This document shows, piece after piece, positions 1-9,018 of a DNA stretch of 64,000 bases (the first letter of the stretch is position 1; every line of letters begins with the position of its first letter). Under the pieces are notes generated by a model, which searched no databases, was not told the origin of the DNA, and was given only the letters and a program-made list of their open reading frames with translations. Made by a program: the position numbers and the translations under genes. The DNA comes from DATKWD01 sp035529695. Lineage in GTDB: Bacteria > Actinomycetota > Acidimicrobiia > Acidimicrobiales > Salinilacustritrichaceae. Location: positions 1 through 64,000 of the forward strand of contig DATKWD010000092.1 in the NCBI GenBank assembly GCA_035529695.1. The letters are read 5' to 3'.

Positions 1-1051
1 CACCACCCCCTACGACGAAGACTCGAAGTGGTACTACGCCTTCTACGGCGGCCCGGTCGACGACGACCTGTTCGAGATGGATGCCGCCACCGTGGCGACC
101 GCGATCGACTGGCTGGCCGACGGGCTCCCCGAGCCGTGGTGCCTGTTCGTGCCGCTCATCTACCCGCACCCGCCGTTCGTCGTGGAGCGAAAGTGGTACG
201 ACCTCCACGATCCGGCCGACATGCCTGAACCCGTGCCACCCGACTTCACCGGAAAGCCCGGCTTCTACCGGGCCATCCACGAGCGCTACGGCCTCGATCG
301 TCTCGATGGTGACGACTGGGCCGAGATCATCCGCACCTACTACGCGATGGTGAGTCGTGTCGACGATCAGCTCGGTCAGGTGCGGGCCGCCGTCGACGAG
401 GCAGGTGCGGCCGACGGCACCGTCACGTTCTTCTTCACCGATCACGGCGAGTACCTCGGCGACTTCGGACTCGTCGAGAAGTGGATGTCGGGTCTCGACG
501 ACGTGCTGGTGCGCAATCCGCTCGTCATCGACGACCCCCGACGAGGTTCGGGGGTGGTGGCGAGCTTCACCGAGATGGTCGATCTCACTGCCACGCTCGA
601 GGAGTACGCCGAGATCGATCCGGCCTACACCCACTTCGGACGGTCGCTCGTGCCCCTCCTGGAGGATCAGGCGGCGGCGCACCGCGACGCGGCGTTCAGC
701 GAAGGTGGCTTCGTGACCGCCGAACGCCACCTGCTCGAGGCGGGGACCGGCGGCATGTACCGGCACAAGCAAGACCTGCAGCATCAGCAGCCCGAACTCA
801 CCGGTCGTGCGATCTCGGTGCGCACCGCCGACTGGACCTACGTCGAGCGCCTCTACGAGCCGTCGGAGTTGTACGACCGTCGTGCCGACCCGCGCGAGAC
901 GACGAACGTGGCTGCGCTCCCCGATCACGCGGCAGTCGTCGGCGAGCACAAGGATCGGATCTTCCGGTGGCTGTTCGAGACCAGCGACGTCATTCCCTGG
1001 GACGAGGACCCGCGTATGGACCCTGACCTCCGAGCCACCTTTCTCCGTTGA
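1..1051 (+). CDS. Sulfatase family protein, 5' end cut by window edge
   Basis: The reading frame is open from base 2 and stops at 1049-1051, so the start lies outside the window; an internal ATG at 77 is probably not the start. The visible ~350 residues are the C-terminal part of an alkaline-phosphatase-fold sulfatase: a TDHGEYLGDFG metal/active-site segment near position 440-470, and a C-terminal block (YEPSELYDRRADPRETTN) typical of arylsulfatase A-like proteins. The N-terminal CxPSR formylglycine motif is in the missing part, so activity cannot be checked. Family membership is secure; the substrate is unknown. The next gene starts inside its stop codon. A second sulfatase lies at 48441. 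Confidence 0.9.
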   Translation, partial: TTPYDEDSKWYYAFYGGPVDDDLFEMDAATVATAIDWLADGLPEPWCLFVPLIYPHPPFVVERKWYDLHDPADMPEPVPPDFTGKPGFYRAIHERYGLDRLDGDDWAEIIRTYYAMVSRVDDQLGQVRAAVDEAGAADGTVTFFFTDHGEYLGDFGLVEKWMSGLDDVLVRNPLVIDDPRRGSGVVASFTEMVDLTATLEEYAEIDPAYTHFGRSLVPLLEDQAAAHRDAAFSEGGFVTAERHLLEAGTGGMYRHKQDLQHQQPELTGRAISVRTADWTYVERLYEPSELYDRRADPRETTNVAALPDHAAVVGEHKDRIFRWLFETSDVIPWDEDPRMDPDLRATFLR

Positions 1052-1497
1052 GCGACGCGATCGACGACGCGACGGCGATCACCAACCTGTTGTACGTCTA
1101 CGCCGAGGCCATGGACGCCGGTGACTTCGAGGCGGCTGCGAGCCTCTTCGAGCACGCTCTCCTGATCGTCGCGGACGGTGTGCCACCGATCGACTCGGCG
1201 ACGATGCTCGCAATCTGGCGCGAGAACGTGATCACCTACGACGACGGCACGCCCCGGACCCGTCACGTCGTGACGAACCCGATCGTCGAGGTGGACGAAG
1301 GTGCCTCGACGGCCCGGTGCCGATCGGTCTACACCGTGTTCCAGCAGGCCGACGACGGTGCGCTGGCGCCCATCGTGTCTGGCCGCTACCACGATGAGTT
1401 CGCCAAGCTCGATGGCACCTGGAGGTTCGCCCGTCGCGACTACTCGTTGGTCGATCTCGTGGGCGACGTGTCCCGGCACCTCCGCATGGAGCTCTGA
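1048..1497 (+). CDS. SnoaL-like / NTF2-fold protein
   Basis: A 149-residue protein of the usual length for the SnoaL-like branch of the NTF2 fold, small cone-shaped alpha+beta barrels that act as isomerases, hydratases or ligand binders. The N-terminal helix (AITNLLYVYAEAMDAGDF) and the late RFARRDYSLVDLVGD strand fit this family. The TTG start at 1048 overlaps the TGA of the upstream sulfatase, so translational coupling is likely. No RBS stands out. Reaction and substrate are not predictable from sequence. Confidence 0.8.
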   Translation: MSDAIDDATAITNLLYVYAEAMDAGDFEAAASLFEHALLIVADGVPPIDSATMLAIWRENVITYDDGTPRTRHVVTNPIVEVDEGASTARCRSVYTVFQQADDGALAPIVSGRYHDEFAKLDGTWRFARRDYSLVDLVGDVSRHLRMEL

Positions 1498-1551
1498 AGC
1501 ACCTCCACCCGCCGGTTCAAGTTCGCGCGCTGGAGTGCCGATTGAGGATCC

Positions 1552-3552
1552 ATGCGGGTTGGAGCCGGTCGTTTTGTCGTTGCCGCGATCGCGTTGGCCA
1601 CCTTGGCAGCGTCGCCCGTCTCGGCCGCTGCCGACGAGACCGCCGAGCGTGCGGTTGCCGCCGACTGGTTCCGGCCCGGCGCACCGTTCGACCATCAGTT
1701 CGCCGACCCGTCGGTCACTCCGATGGGGCCGCTGACCGCCGCGTACAGCACCAACACGGGTGGAGCGCATCTTCCTGCGACGTGGACGACCGACTTCTCG
1801 ACCTGGACGGCTCGCACCGAGGCGCCCGACTCGGCCGATCCCTGTTTCGACAGCTACGAGAACGACGCGTGGGAGAATCCGGGTGTCGGCGCTCGGGTGA
1901 GCAGCCCGTCGCTCGGCAACGGGTGTACCGAGCGTGAGGTCTGGGCGCCGACGGTCGCGTTCATCGGAACCCGATGGGTCGCGTTCGCCTCGGTTCGCGT
2001 GAGCGGGAATCGGTTCTGCATCTACCGGGCGACCTCATCGACCCCGCTCGGTCCCTTCACGACCAGCCCGACATCGGCGTTCGTGTGCGACGCCGATCCG
2101 AACGGTTCGATCGATCCCGACATCTTCATCGACCAGAACGGGCGCGCGTACCTGATGTGGAAGAGCGAAGGCGTCCCCGGCTCGGCGCCGACTCGCATCT
2201 GGACGCGGCAGCTCAACTCGAGCGGTTCGGGCTGGGCGTCGGGTTCGTCGAAGCGAATGCTGCTCCAGACGAGCCAGGCGTGGGAGATGAGCAATCCTTC
2301 GACCGGCGCCGGGCTCATCGAGAACCCGTCGATGGTCCGCTACGAAGGTCGATACTTCCTGTTCTACAGCGGCAACGAGTTCCGTACGAGTGCGTACGGT
2401 CAGGGTTTCGCCGAGTGCTCGGGCCCTCTCGGACCGTGCACCAAGCGCACCAACAGCGGCCCGATCGCCGGCTTGTCCGGCACGGGGCGATGGGGAGCAG
2501 GGGGTGGCGATGCCTACGTCGACGACCGCGGACGTCTGATGCTGCAGTACCACGCATGGGATCGCAGTGGGGGCCAAGCTGCCGGCGGCATCCGCAAGCC
2601 GCATTCGGCCTATCTCGTGCGTTCGGGTACGAGCATGCGAGTGGTCCTGGCCGACGATGACCGAGGCAGCGGGAACGACTACCGGTGGAGCTACCGAGCC
2701 GGCGGGTACGACTCGAGTTTCCAGTCGATCGGCGGCACCTATACCCCCGCGGCCGGTCGATTCGGTGCCGACGCGGCCGACGACGTGATGTTCATCGGGA
2801 CCGCCGATGCCGCTGACTGGCGCTGGGATCACGCAGTGGGCGGGGCGAGGCAGTCCGTGCCGTTCGAGCGCGACGGGTCCTTCGTGCCGCTGGTCGGTAA
2901 CTTCGACGGCGATCCGAGCGGCGTCGAGGACCTCTACTGGTATGCACCGCTCGCAGACGCGACACACCCGAGCGTCGCGGGCAACGGCGACGAGTACTGG
3001 CTGACCCGATCGGCCGGCGGCGGTCACCAGGTCCTCAACAACGCGTCGACCAAGCAGGACGGCTTCGCACTGCCGTTCACCGGCGACTTCGACGGCGACG
3101 GCACCGACGAGATCATGTTCTACGCACCCGGGCCGACGCCCGACCAGAACTGGGAGCTCAGCGGAGTCACGCCACGGATCCGCAACTACACCGTGAACGG
3201 CTTCTACCAGTACCCCCAGGTCGGTGACTTCGACGGGAACGGAACCGACGACATCCTCTGGTACGCCCCGGGCACGCGACCCGACTACGTCTGGTTCTTC
3301 AGGCATGACGGCTCGTATCGGTCCGAGCGTCGGACCGCCAACGGCGTCTACGTGCCCATGACGGGTGACTTCGACGGCAACGGGATCGACGACATCGTCT
3401 GGTACGGCCCCGGCGGATCGCCGGACTACGAGTGGAACTTCGCTCCCGGAGGGAGCTACACGAGCCGTCCGCGAACCGTGAACGGCCGCTACACGACCAT
3501 CATCGGCGACTTCGACGGCAATGGTCACGACGACATTCTCTGGTACGCCTGA
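1552..3552 (+). CDS. Secreted GH43-like glycosidase with C-terminal FG-GAP repeats
   Basis: 666 residues. Residues 1-27 form a signal peptide ending in an Ala-rich AxA site, so it is exported. Residues ~45-370 look like the five-bladed propeller of glycoside hydrolase family 43: DPSVTP (candidate catalytic base Asp), EVWAPTV, SIDPDIFID (candidate pKa-modulating Asp) and LIENPSMV (candidate acid Glu). From ~390 to the end come about six FG-GAP/VCBS-type calcium-binding repeats of the form GDFDGNGxDDIxWYAPG; the protein stops right after the last. This suggests extracellular attack on arabinan/xylan-like glycans, with the repeats as a surface or ligand module. The exact substrate is not determinable. 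AGGA precedes the ATG. Confidence 0.8.
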   Translation: MRVGAGRFVVAAIALATLAASPVSAAADETAERAVAADWFRPGAPFDHQFADPSVTPMGPLTAAYSTNTGGAHLPATWTTDFSTWTARTEAPDSADPCFDSYENDAWENPGVGARVSSPSLGNGCTEREVWAPTVAFIGTRWVAFASVRVSGNRFCIYRATSSTPLGPFTTSPTSAFVCDADPNGSIDPDIFIDQNGRAYLMWKSEGVPGSAPTRIWTRQLNSSGSGWASGSSKRMLLQTSQAWEMSNPSTGAGLIENPSMVRYEGRYFLFYSGNEFRTSAYGQGFAECSGPLGPCTKRTNSGPIAGLSGTGRWGAGGGDAYVDDRGRLMLQYHAWDRSGGQAAGGIRKPHSAYLVRSGTSMRVVLADDDRGSGNDYRWSYRAGGYDSSFQSIGGTYTPAAGRFGADAADDVMFIGTADAADWRWDHAVGGARQSVPFERDGSFVPLVGNFDGDPSGVEDLYWYAPLADATHPSVAGNGDEYWLTRSAGGGHQVLNNASTKQDGFALPFTGDFDGDGTDEIMFYAPGPTPDQNWELSGVTPRIRNYTVNGFYQYPQVGDFDGNGTDDILWYAPGTRPDYVWFFRHDGSYRSERRTANGVYVPMTGDFDGNGIDDIVWYGPGGSPDYEWNFAPGGSYTSRPRTVNGRYTTIIGDFDGNGHDDILWYA

Positions 3553-3586
3553 GGGGTCCCGTCCTCGCCTCGACTGGAGACCGTCG

Positions 3587-4552
3587 ATGACGATCACCGC
3601 CCGCCGACCTGCCGGCGCATGCCTTCCACCGATCCTGCTCGATCCGGTCGTGGACGATCCGGCTGCCGTCCGGTCGATGGCCCGGGCCAACGGCCCGTAC
3701 TTCATGCCGGCTCGCTATCTGGTGCGCTCGACGGCGGCGTCCGACGCGTCACGTGATGCCGAGAGCGCCGAGGTCCCGTCGTACCTGATCGGCCCGACGT
3801 TCCGTGGCGACTGGGCCTTCGGCGGCGTGGCGCAGGTGCCCGGAGCCGAGGCGCTCCTCGATCACCCTGGCTTCGTCGAGAGTGCCGAGGAGATGTGTGG
3901 CCCCGGAGTGCGGGTCGTGCCCGACCAGGTGTACGTGAATCTCACCGCACCCTCGGGTGGGCAACCCTTCTCCCACGTCGACATCCCCGAGTTCGTCGGC
4001 GTCGACCGCACCAACGCTCCGGGTTGGATGCTCCAGGCCATGGGTTCGTCGCGGTTGTTCGAGGATGCACGCATCACGATCATCACCGCGGTCGCGTGGT
4101 TTCACCTCGGTGAGCGGGGCTACTTCCGCTACTGGCCAGACGGCCGCGACCGCGAGAGTGTGCGGCACGAGGACGTGTGGAACACCGCAGTGGTCGGCGA
4201 CAACGACTTCATGCACCACAAGGTCGAGCGCACCGGGCCGCCCGATCTCGAGCCACCTGAGGAGATGACCATCGACACCCACCTCGAGCACGATGGCACC
4301 GACTGGGTCATCGTCGAGGACGGCCGAGTGCTCGCCCGCTACGACGACGAGCACATCCGGCTGTCGCTGTCATGGAAGGCCAAGGTCCACGAGTCGCCCG
4401 GTCCGTCGGGCGGCCTCACCCTCGATGACGTCTTCACCCGGTTCGCCGCCGACCTCGGCTCGGGTCTTCCGGCGCAGTCGGCCGACGAGTTGACCGGCGA
4501 TGCCACACGAGAGGTCCTCAGCGCCCGATGGAACGGCTACGTCGCGGACTGA
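3587..4552 (+). CDS. Fe(II)/2-oxoglutarate-type oxygenase-like protein
   Basis: 321 residues. The ATG at 3587 follows a GGAG at 3576-3579 (7 nt spacing), so I prefer it to an earlier frame-open codon inside the upstream gene. Candidate facial triad: HVD (H130, D132) and a distal His at 210/211 (DNDFMHHK), with R258 (HIRLSLSW) placed where 2-oxoglutarate-binding arginines occur. This is the double-stranded beta-helix layout of phytanoyl-CoA/proline hydroxylase-like enzymes, but overall similarity to a named family is not obvious. It lies 34 bases after the GH43-like gene. Substrate unknown; the oxygenase call is an inference from spacing of the ligands. Confidence 0.6.
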   Translation: MTITARRPAGACLPPILLDPVVDDPAAVRSMARANGPYFMPARYLVRSTAASDASRDAESAEVPSYLIGPTFRGDWAFGGVAQVPGAEALLDHPGFVESAEEMCGPGVRVVPDQVYVNLTAPSGGQPFSHVDIPEFVGVDRTNAPGWMLQAMGSSRLFEDARITIITAVAWFHLGERGYFRYWPDGRDRESVRHEDVWNTAVVGDNDFMHHKVERTGPPDLEPPEEMTIDTHLEHDGTDWVIVEDGRVLARYDDEHIRLSLSWKAKVHESPGPSGGLTLDDVFTRFAADLGSGLPAQSADELTGDATREVLSARWNGYVAD

Positions 4553-4701
4553 GGCGACCCAGCCGGAGCCCCCCGGAATCTGTCTTCGGTGCCTGGACTT
4601 CGCTCAACCGTTGGGTGTCGAGCCACGGGGCGCGGTCATCCTGGCGCGGGACCATGGGCACCACCCGCTGCGCGGGGCAGCATCGGTCATGGGTGAGAGC
4701 C

Positions 4702-4707
4702 TAGGTT
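4702..4707 (+). promoter_or_regulatory. -10 box of a leaderless-type promoter
   Basis: TAGGTT followed by exactly 6 nt and then the GTG start of the flavin oxidoreductase at 4714. The spacing puts the transcription start on the start codon itself. No convincing -35 is visible. Confidence 0.55.
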
Positions 4708-4713
4708 TCGAAC

Positions 4714-5910
4714 GTGGCTCCTGACCCGTTCGCACCCGCGCAGCTCGGCCCGATCACCCTCCGGAATCGGGTCATCAAGGCGGCGACGTTCGAGGGGGTC
4801 ACCCCCGACGCACTCGTCACGCGCGAACTCATCGATTACCACCTCGCCCCCGCACGCGGCGGTGTCGGCATGACGACCGTCGCCTACCTCGCCGTGGCCC
4901 CTGACGGTCGTACCCACAAGGAGTGCATCTGGGTGCGTGAGGAGGCGCTTCGGGGGCTTGCGCAACTTGCGGACGAAGTGCACGAGGCGGGCGCGGCGAT
5001 CTCGGGCCAGATCGGCCATGCCGGCCTGGTGGCCAACCCGAAGTCGAACGGCGAGCCGTCGATCGCACCGAGCAAGGCATTCAGCGCCATTGCCCTCCGT
5101 CGCATCAGGGCCGCCTCCGAAGCCGACCTGGCACGCGTCCGATCGGCCTACGCCCGGTCGGCTGCGCTCCTCGCCCAGGCCGGATTCGACGCCATCGAGA
5201 TCCATCTCGGTCACAACTACCTGCTCAGCTCGTTCCTCGCCCCTGGCCTCAACAAGAGGACCGATCAGTACGGCGGCAGCCTCGAGAACCGGGCGCGGTA
5301 CCCGCGGTCGGTCGTCGAAGCCGTCAAGGACGCTGTCGGCGACACGATGGCCGTCACCGCCAAGCTCAACATGGTTGACGCCATCCCGGGCGGCATCAAG
5401 ATCGACGAGAGCCTCGCCTATGCCCGAATGCTCGAAGCCGACGGGTGCCTCGATGCACTCGAACTCACCGGAGGCAGCTCCTACGGCAACCCGATGTTCC
5501 TGTTCCGGGGAGACGTGCCGCTCGACGAGTTCGCCGAGACCCAGCCCCTCCACATCCGGTTGGCGCTCAAGGTCGCCGGCTCGAAGTTGATGAAGGGCTA
5601 CCCCTTCGAGGAGGCCTTCTTCGCTGCGAGCGCAGCGCAGTTCAAGGCGGCGCTCGACCTTCCGATCATCCTGCTCGGCGGCATCAATCGGCTCGACACG
5701 ATCACCCAGGCCATGGCGGACGGGTACGAGTTCGTGGCCATGGGTCGAGCGCTGCTCCACCAGAGCGATCTGGTCAACGAGATGAGCGCGGGCCGTCAGG
5801 ACGCCGGCGCGTGCACTCACTGCAATCGGTGCATGCCGAGCATCTACTCGGGAACCCGTTGCGTGCTCGAGGATCCCAGCCCGATCCGGGGCGGAGATCC
5901 CATCACCTGA
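4714..5910 (+). CDS. NADH:flavin oxidoreductase, Old Yellow Enzyme family, single-domain
   Basis: 398 residues. FMN-binding TIM barrel with ISGQIGHAG, the HLGHNYLLSSFLAP active-site segment and the family signature NKRTDQYGGSLENRARYP; LLGGINRLD and VAMGRALLH bind the phosphate end. After the barrel there is a Cys cluster (CTHCNRC followed by a Cys ten residues on) resembling the 4Fe-4S motif of 2,4-dienoyl-CoA reductase-type OYEs, but the FAD/NAD(P) domain those enzymes carry is absent. Likely reduces an activated C=C bond. GTG start supported by the -10 box 6 nt upstream. Physiological substrate unknown. Confidence 0.88.
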   Translation: MAPDPFAPAQLGPITLRNRVIKAATFEGVTPDALVTRELIDYHLAPARGGVGMTTVAYLAVAPDGRTHKECIWVREEALRGLAQLADEVHEAGAAISGQIGHAGLVANPKSNGEPSIAPSKAFSAIALRRIRAASEADLARVRSAYARSAALLAQAGFDAIEIHLGHNYLLSSFLAPGLNKRTDQYGGSLENRARYPRSVVEAVKDAVGDTMAVTAKLNMVDAIPGGIKIDESLAYARMLEADGCLDALELTGGSSYGNPMFLFRGDVPLDEFAETQPLHIRLALKVAGSKLMKGYPFEEAFFAASAAQFKAALDLPIILLGGINRLDTITQAMADGYEFVAMGRALLHQSDLVNEMSAGRQDAGACTHCNRCMPSIYSGTRCVLEDPSPIRGGDPIT

Positions 5911-5913
5911 CGA

Positions 5914-6783
5914 TCAAGAACGCAGCTTCCCGGCTGCCTTCTCGAGCGTGATGTCGTCGCCGAAGCTCGACCCGGGTTCGGTCGAGCCGCGCAGCCATGC
6001 GAGTGAGTCCTGGATGTCGCCGACGTAGCCGAGCGCATACGCGCCGCGGGCATAGCCGAGGAGCCGGCAGAGGTCGTCGTCGAAGGTCCGGGCGAGGTCG
6101 TGTGGGACCGCGAGGTACTGGTTCTCCTCCTGGCGGAGCCAGGCCACGTTGTAGGTGATGTTGATCCCGGTGCGATAGGCGTCGGACCGGTTGGGCCCGC
6201 CCCCGTGGTAGACGCTGCCGGTGTAGATGAGGCACGAGCCCTTCTCCATCTCGACGGCCTCGGTGTCCTCGAACGCGAACTGGAGCCGGTCTTCGGCATT
6301 GTTCGACCCCACGACCACCCGGGTGCCGCCGTTCTCCTCGGTGAAGTCGGTGCCCGCCCAGATCGTGTTGCACTGGACCTCATACCCCGCCTCGAACGGG
6401 TAGAAGTCGAATGCCCACTGGTCGCGATGGATCGGTTGAGGCGTCTCTCCCGGGCCGATCGAGATGACCTGGGTGAGGTGGAGCTGGAAGTTGGTCGCGT
6501 GGCCGAGCAGTTGCTCGGTGGTCGCGAGCACCAAGGGATGGACCACGAGCTCTTCGCGACAGGTCTTGCTGCGTGCGACGAGTGCGCCCGTGCGTCGAGT
6601 CGTCGTGCCGGTGAAGTCCTCGTCGCCGTGAGGTGTGGCGTCGAGGTGCGGTGTGAGCTCGTGGAGCATCGCGTCGATCACTGCGGCCTCGACCAGCCGA
6701 TCGATCACGACGGCGCCGTCGCGCCGGAGCACCTCGCAGATCTCGTCGGGCGTCGCATCGGGGGAGAGGTGGGTCACCGGCAT
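5914..6783 (-). CDS. Phytanoyl-CoA dioxygenase (PhyH) family protein
   Basis: 289 residues from the ATG at 6783. Fe(II) ligands are visible as H119-x-D121 (PIHRDQW) and H193 (VYHGGG), with R204 (YRTGINI) as 2-oxoglutarate anchor: a complete triad, so probably an active 2OG-dependent hydroxylase. The family hydroxylates acyl-CoAs and varied secondary metabolites. It converges on the OYE gene with only 3 bases between stops, and is divergent from the acyl-CoA dehydrogenase at 6866, which suggests a lipid or isoprenoid substrate (inference). Longer upstream starts exist but would overlap the divergent promoter. Confidence 0.85.
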   Translation of the reverse strand: MPVTHLSPDATPDEICEVLRRDGAVVIDRLVEAAVIDAMLHELTPHLDATPHGDEDFTGTTTRRTGALVARSKTCREELVVHPLVLATTEQLLGHATNFQLHLTQVISIGPGETPQPIHRDQWAFDFYPFEAGYEVQCNTIWAGTDFTEENGGTRVVVGSNNAEDRLQFAFEDTEAVEMEKGSCLIYTGSVYHGGGPNRSDAYRTGINITYNVAWLRQEENQYLAVPHDLARTFDDDLCRLLGYARGAYALGYVGDIQDSLAWLRGSTEPGSSFGDDITLEKAAGKLRS

Positions 6784-6853
6784 CGACCCATCTTGGCCGA
6801 ATCGGTCGGACCGATGTCGAACGACCGGCACCGGGCTCGTGCGGAACATTCCG

Positions 6854-6859
6854 TAGGGT
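6854..6859 (+). promoter_or_regulatory. -10 box of a leaderless-type promoter
   Basis: TAGGGT, 6 nt spacer, then GTG at 6866. Same architecture as upstream of the genes at 4714, 14952, 17814 and 30475 (minus). Confidence 0.6.
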
Positions 6860-6865
6860 TTCGCC

Positions 6866-8035
6866 GTGAGGCTCCAGGACACACCGGATGAAGCGGCATT
6901 CCGCAGTGAGCTCCGCGCGTGGCTGAGCACTGCGGTCACCGCGTTCGGTCCGGCACCTCCCGCCGATGATTGGCCGGCCAGGCGCGCCCATGAGGCCGAA
7001 TGGCAACGACGGTTGTTCGAGGCGGGTTATGCCGGCATCGCGTGGCCGAAGGAGTACGGCGGTCGCGGGGCATCGGCGCCCGAAGAGCTCATCTTCGTCG
7101 AGGAGACCGTACGCGCCCACGCACCTCACATGGTCTGTGGCTTCGTCGGAACCCAACATGCGGGTCCGACGCTCATCGCCGAGGGCACCGGGGCCCAGAA
7201 GGCCCGGCACCTTCCTGCGGTCCTGCGGGGCGAGGAGATCTGGTGCCAAGGGTTCTCCGAGCCCGAGGCCGGATCGGACCTGGCATCGCTGCGCACCCGG
7301 GCTGTGCGCGATGGCGACCACTACGTCGTCACCGGACAGAAGGTCTGGACGTCGCACGCACAGGTGGCCGACGTCTGCGAGCTCCTCGTTCGTACCGACC
7401 CTGACGCACCCAAGCATGCCGGGTTGACGTGGCTGATCCTCGACATGAACTCGGCCGGCATCGAGCTGCGCCCGCTGCGCACGCTGACGGGCCAGCACGA
7501 GTTCAACGAGATGTTCCTCGACGGCGTGCGCGTGCCGATCGACAACCGGGTCGGCGACGAGAACGACGGATGGCGAGTGGCGATGGTGACCTTCTCGTTC
7601 GAACGAGGGACGGCGTTCGCGTCCGAGCTGCTCGAAGCGCGCGAGCTGGTGACCGACCTGGTCGATGTGGCTCGACGCACAGGAGCCTGGACCGACCGAT
7701 CGATCTCGACCGAACTGGCGGTCGTGGCCGCCGAGCTCGATGCGCAGTGGGCCTACATCCGCCAGACCGTGTCGGCGTCGGCTCGTGGACCGGTCGGCAC
7801 TGCCCCATCGGTGTTCAAGCTCGCCTACGGCGAGACCCGTGAGCGTTTGGGCCGGGTGTCACGTCGGATCCTCGGTCGGGCAGGGCTCGCGCTCGGTGAT
7901 CCGCTCGACGTGGCGGGGGCGGATCATGTCGAGCGAACGCTGATGTCGCTGTCGCTGTCGATCGCCACAGGGACCTCGCAGATCCAACGCGACATCGTCG
8001 GCGAGCGGATGCTCGGGCTCCCGAGGGACCGCTGA
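6866..8035 (+). CDS. Acyl-CoA dehydrogenase, FAD-binding partner of a paired enzyme
   Basis: 389 residues, normal length. Contains the FAD/substrate segments CQGFSEPEAGSDLASL and VVTGQKVWTSHA, and a C-terminal TGTSQIQRDIVGERML. The usual catalytic Glu just before the GTSQIQ motif (as in medium-chain acyl-CoA dehydrogenase) is replaced by Thr368; E246 in the FSFERG helix sits where isovaleryl-CoA dehydrogenase places its base. The following gene overlaps by one base and encodes a second, shorter acyl-CoA dehydrogenase homologue. This matches the alpha2-beta2 FadE pairs of actinobacterial steroid side-chain degradation, so a bulky acyl-CoA substrate is plausible (inference). Leaderless GTG start. 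Confidence 0.9.
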   Translation: MRLQDTPDEAAFRSELRAWLSTAVTAFGPAPPADDWPARRAHEAEWQRRLFEAGYAGIAWPKEYGGRGASAPEELIFVEETVRAHAPHMVCGFVGTQHAGPTLIAEGTGAQKARHLPAVLRGEEIWCQGFSEPEAGSDLASLRTRAVRDGDHYVVTGQKVWTSHAQVADVCELLVRTDPDAPKHAGLTWLILDMNSAGIELRPLRTLTGQHEFNEMFLDGVRVPIDNRVGDENDGWRVAMVTFSFERGTAFASELLEARELVTDLVDVARRTGAWTDRSISTELAVVAAELDAQWAYIRQTVSASARGPVGTAPSVFKLAYGETRERLGRVSRRILGRAGLALGDPLDVAGADHVERTLMSLSLSIATGTSQIQRDIVGERMLGLPRDR

Positions 8036-8946
8036 TGGACTTCGTGTTGACCGACGACCATGCGGCGATGCAACAGGCCCTTCGCGGGGTGCTCGCCTCC
8101 CGGTCGCCATTGGCGGTCGACCCCGACGGCGGCCACGTCGTCGACCGGACGCTGTGGGCCGAGCTGGGAGCCATGGGTGTCTTCGACGCTTCCGGACTCG
8201 GGCTGACCGAGGCGGTCATCGTCTTCGAGGAACTCGGACGCGCTGCGGTCCCGGGTCCGGTGGTTCCGACCCTGCTCGCGTCCGGCGTCATCGACGGGGC
8301 AGCCCAGGGCACCACCGTGGTCGGGTGCACGACCGCGTCGACGCCCGCATTGGTCGAACATCTGACCGATCTCGACGTGCTGCTCGTCGACAGGGGGAGT
8401 CGCGTCGAGTCGGTGACCGACCTGCCCGCCGGGAGCGTGGCCGCCGAGCCGCTCGACCCGCTGACGCCGGTCTGGCGTGTCGAGCGGCTGCCTGATGCGC
8501 CCTCGGTCGAGATGCCGGCGTCGTGGCGTTCGACCGGCGGTCTGCTCGGTGCCGCGTTCCAGATCGGTCTGGGTCAGACAGCGCTCGATCTGGTCGTCGG
8601 GCACGCGTTGCATCGCCGGCAGTTCGGTCGGGCCATCGGCTCGTTCCAGGCCGTCAAACACCTCCTCGCCGACGCGGCGATGTCGGTCGAGGTCGCCAGG
8701 GCAGCGGTCCACGCTGCGGCCGTCACCGTGGACGAGGGTGGTCCGTCGACTCGACTTGTTGCCGGCGCACGTGTGGTGGCGTCCGCGGCAGCCGATCGCG
8801 CGTGCCGGGCCGGCATCCAAGTCCACGGTGGCCTCGGCTTCACCTGGGATCTCGATGCCCACCGGCTCCTCAAGCGCTCGTGGGTGCTCGACGCCGCGTT
8901 CGGTGGCGTCGACGCTGCCCTGCTCGAGGTCGCCGGCACGCTCTGA
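8035..8946 (+). CDS. Acyl-CoA dehydrogenase, shorter partner subunit
   Basis: 303 residues, about 80 shorter than a full acyl-CoA dehydrogenase. The N-terminal part is compressed, but the C-terminal helical domain is well kept: GQTALDLVVGHALHRRQFGRAIGSFQAVKH and AGIQVHGGLGFTWDLD (only short parts quoted as motifs; the HGGLGFTW segment is diagnostic). ATG overlaps the upstream TGA by one base, so the two subunits should be made in balance. By analogy with FadE28/29-type pairs it probably forms a heterotetramer with the 6866 product, one subunit type supplying FAD binding (inference). Confidence 0.88.
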   Translation: MDFVLTDDHAAMQQALRGVLASRSPLAVDPDGGHVVDRTLWAELGAMGVFDASGLGLTEAVIVFEELGRAAVPGPVVPTLLASGVIDGAAQGTTVVGCTTASTPALVEHLTDLDVLLVDRGSRVESVTDLPAGSVAAEPLDPLTPVWRVERLPDAPSVEMPASWRSTGGLLGAAFQIGLGQTALDLVVGHALHRRQFGRAIGSFQAVKHLLADAAMSVEVARAAVHAAAVTVDEGGPSTRLVAGARVVASAAADRACRAGIQVHGGLGFTWDLDAHRLLKRSWVLDAAFGGVDAALLEVAGTL

Positions 8947-8985
8947 ACCCAAGGCCGCGCCCCAGCGTCCCTTGCCGGTGGGGGC

Positions 8986-9013
8986 GCCACCTCGCCCGCG
9001 CGCAGGAGGTGGC
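8986..9013. terminator. Hairpin between convergent genes
   Basis: Perfect 8-bp inverted repeat GCCACCTC / GAGGTGGC with a 12-nt loop, sitting between the stops of the convergent genes ending at 8946 (+) and 9019 (-). No T-tract on either side, as usual for GC-rich actinobacteria. Terminator role is inferred from position. Confidence 0.45.
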
Positions 9014-9018
9014 TCGCT

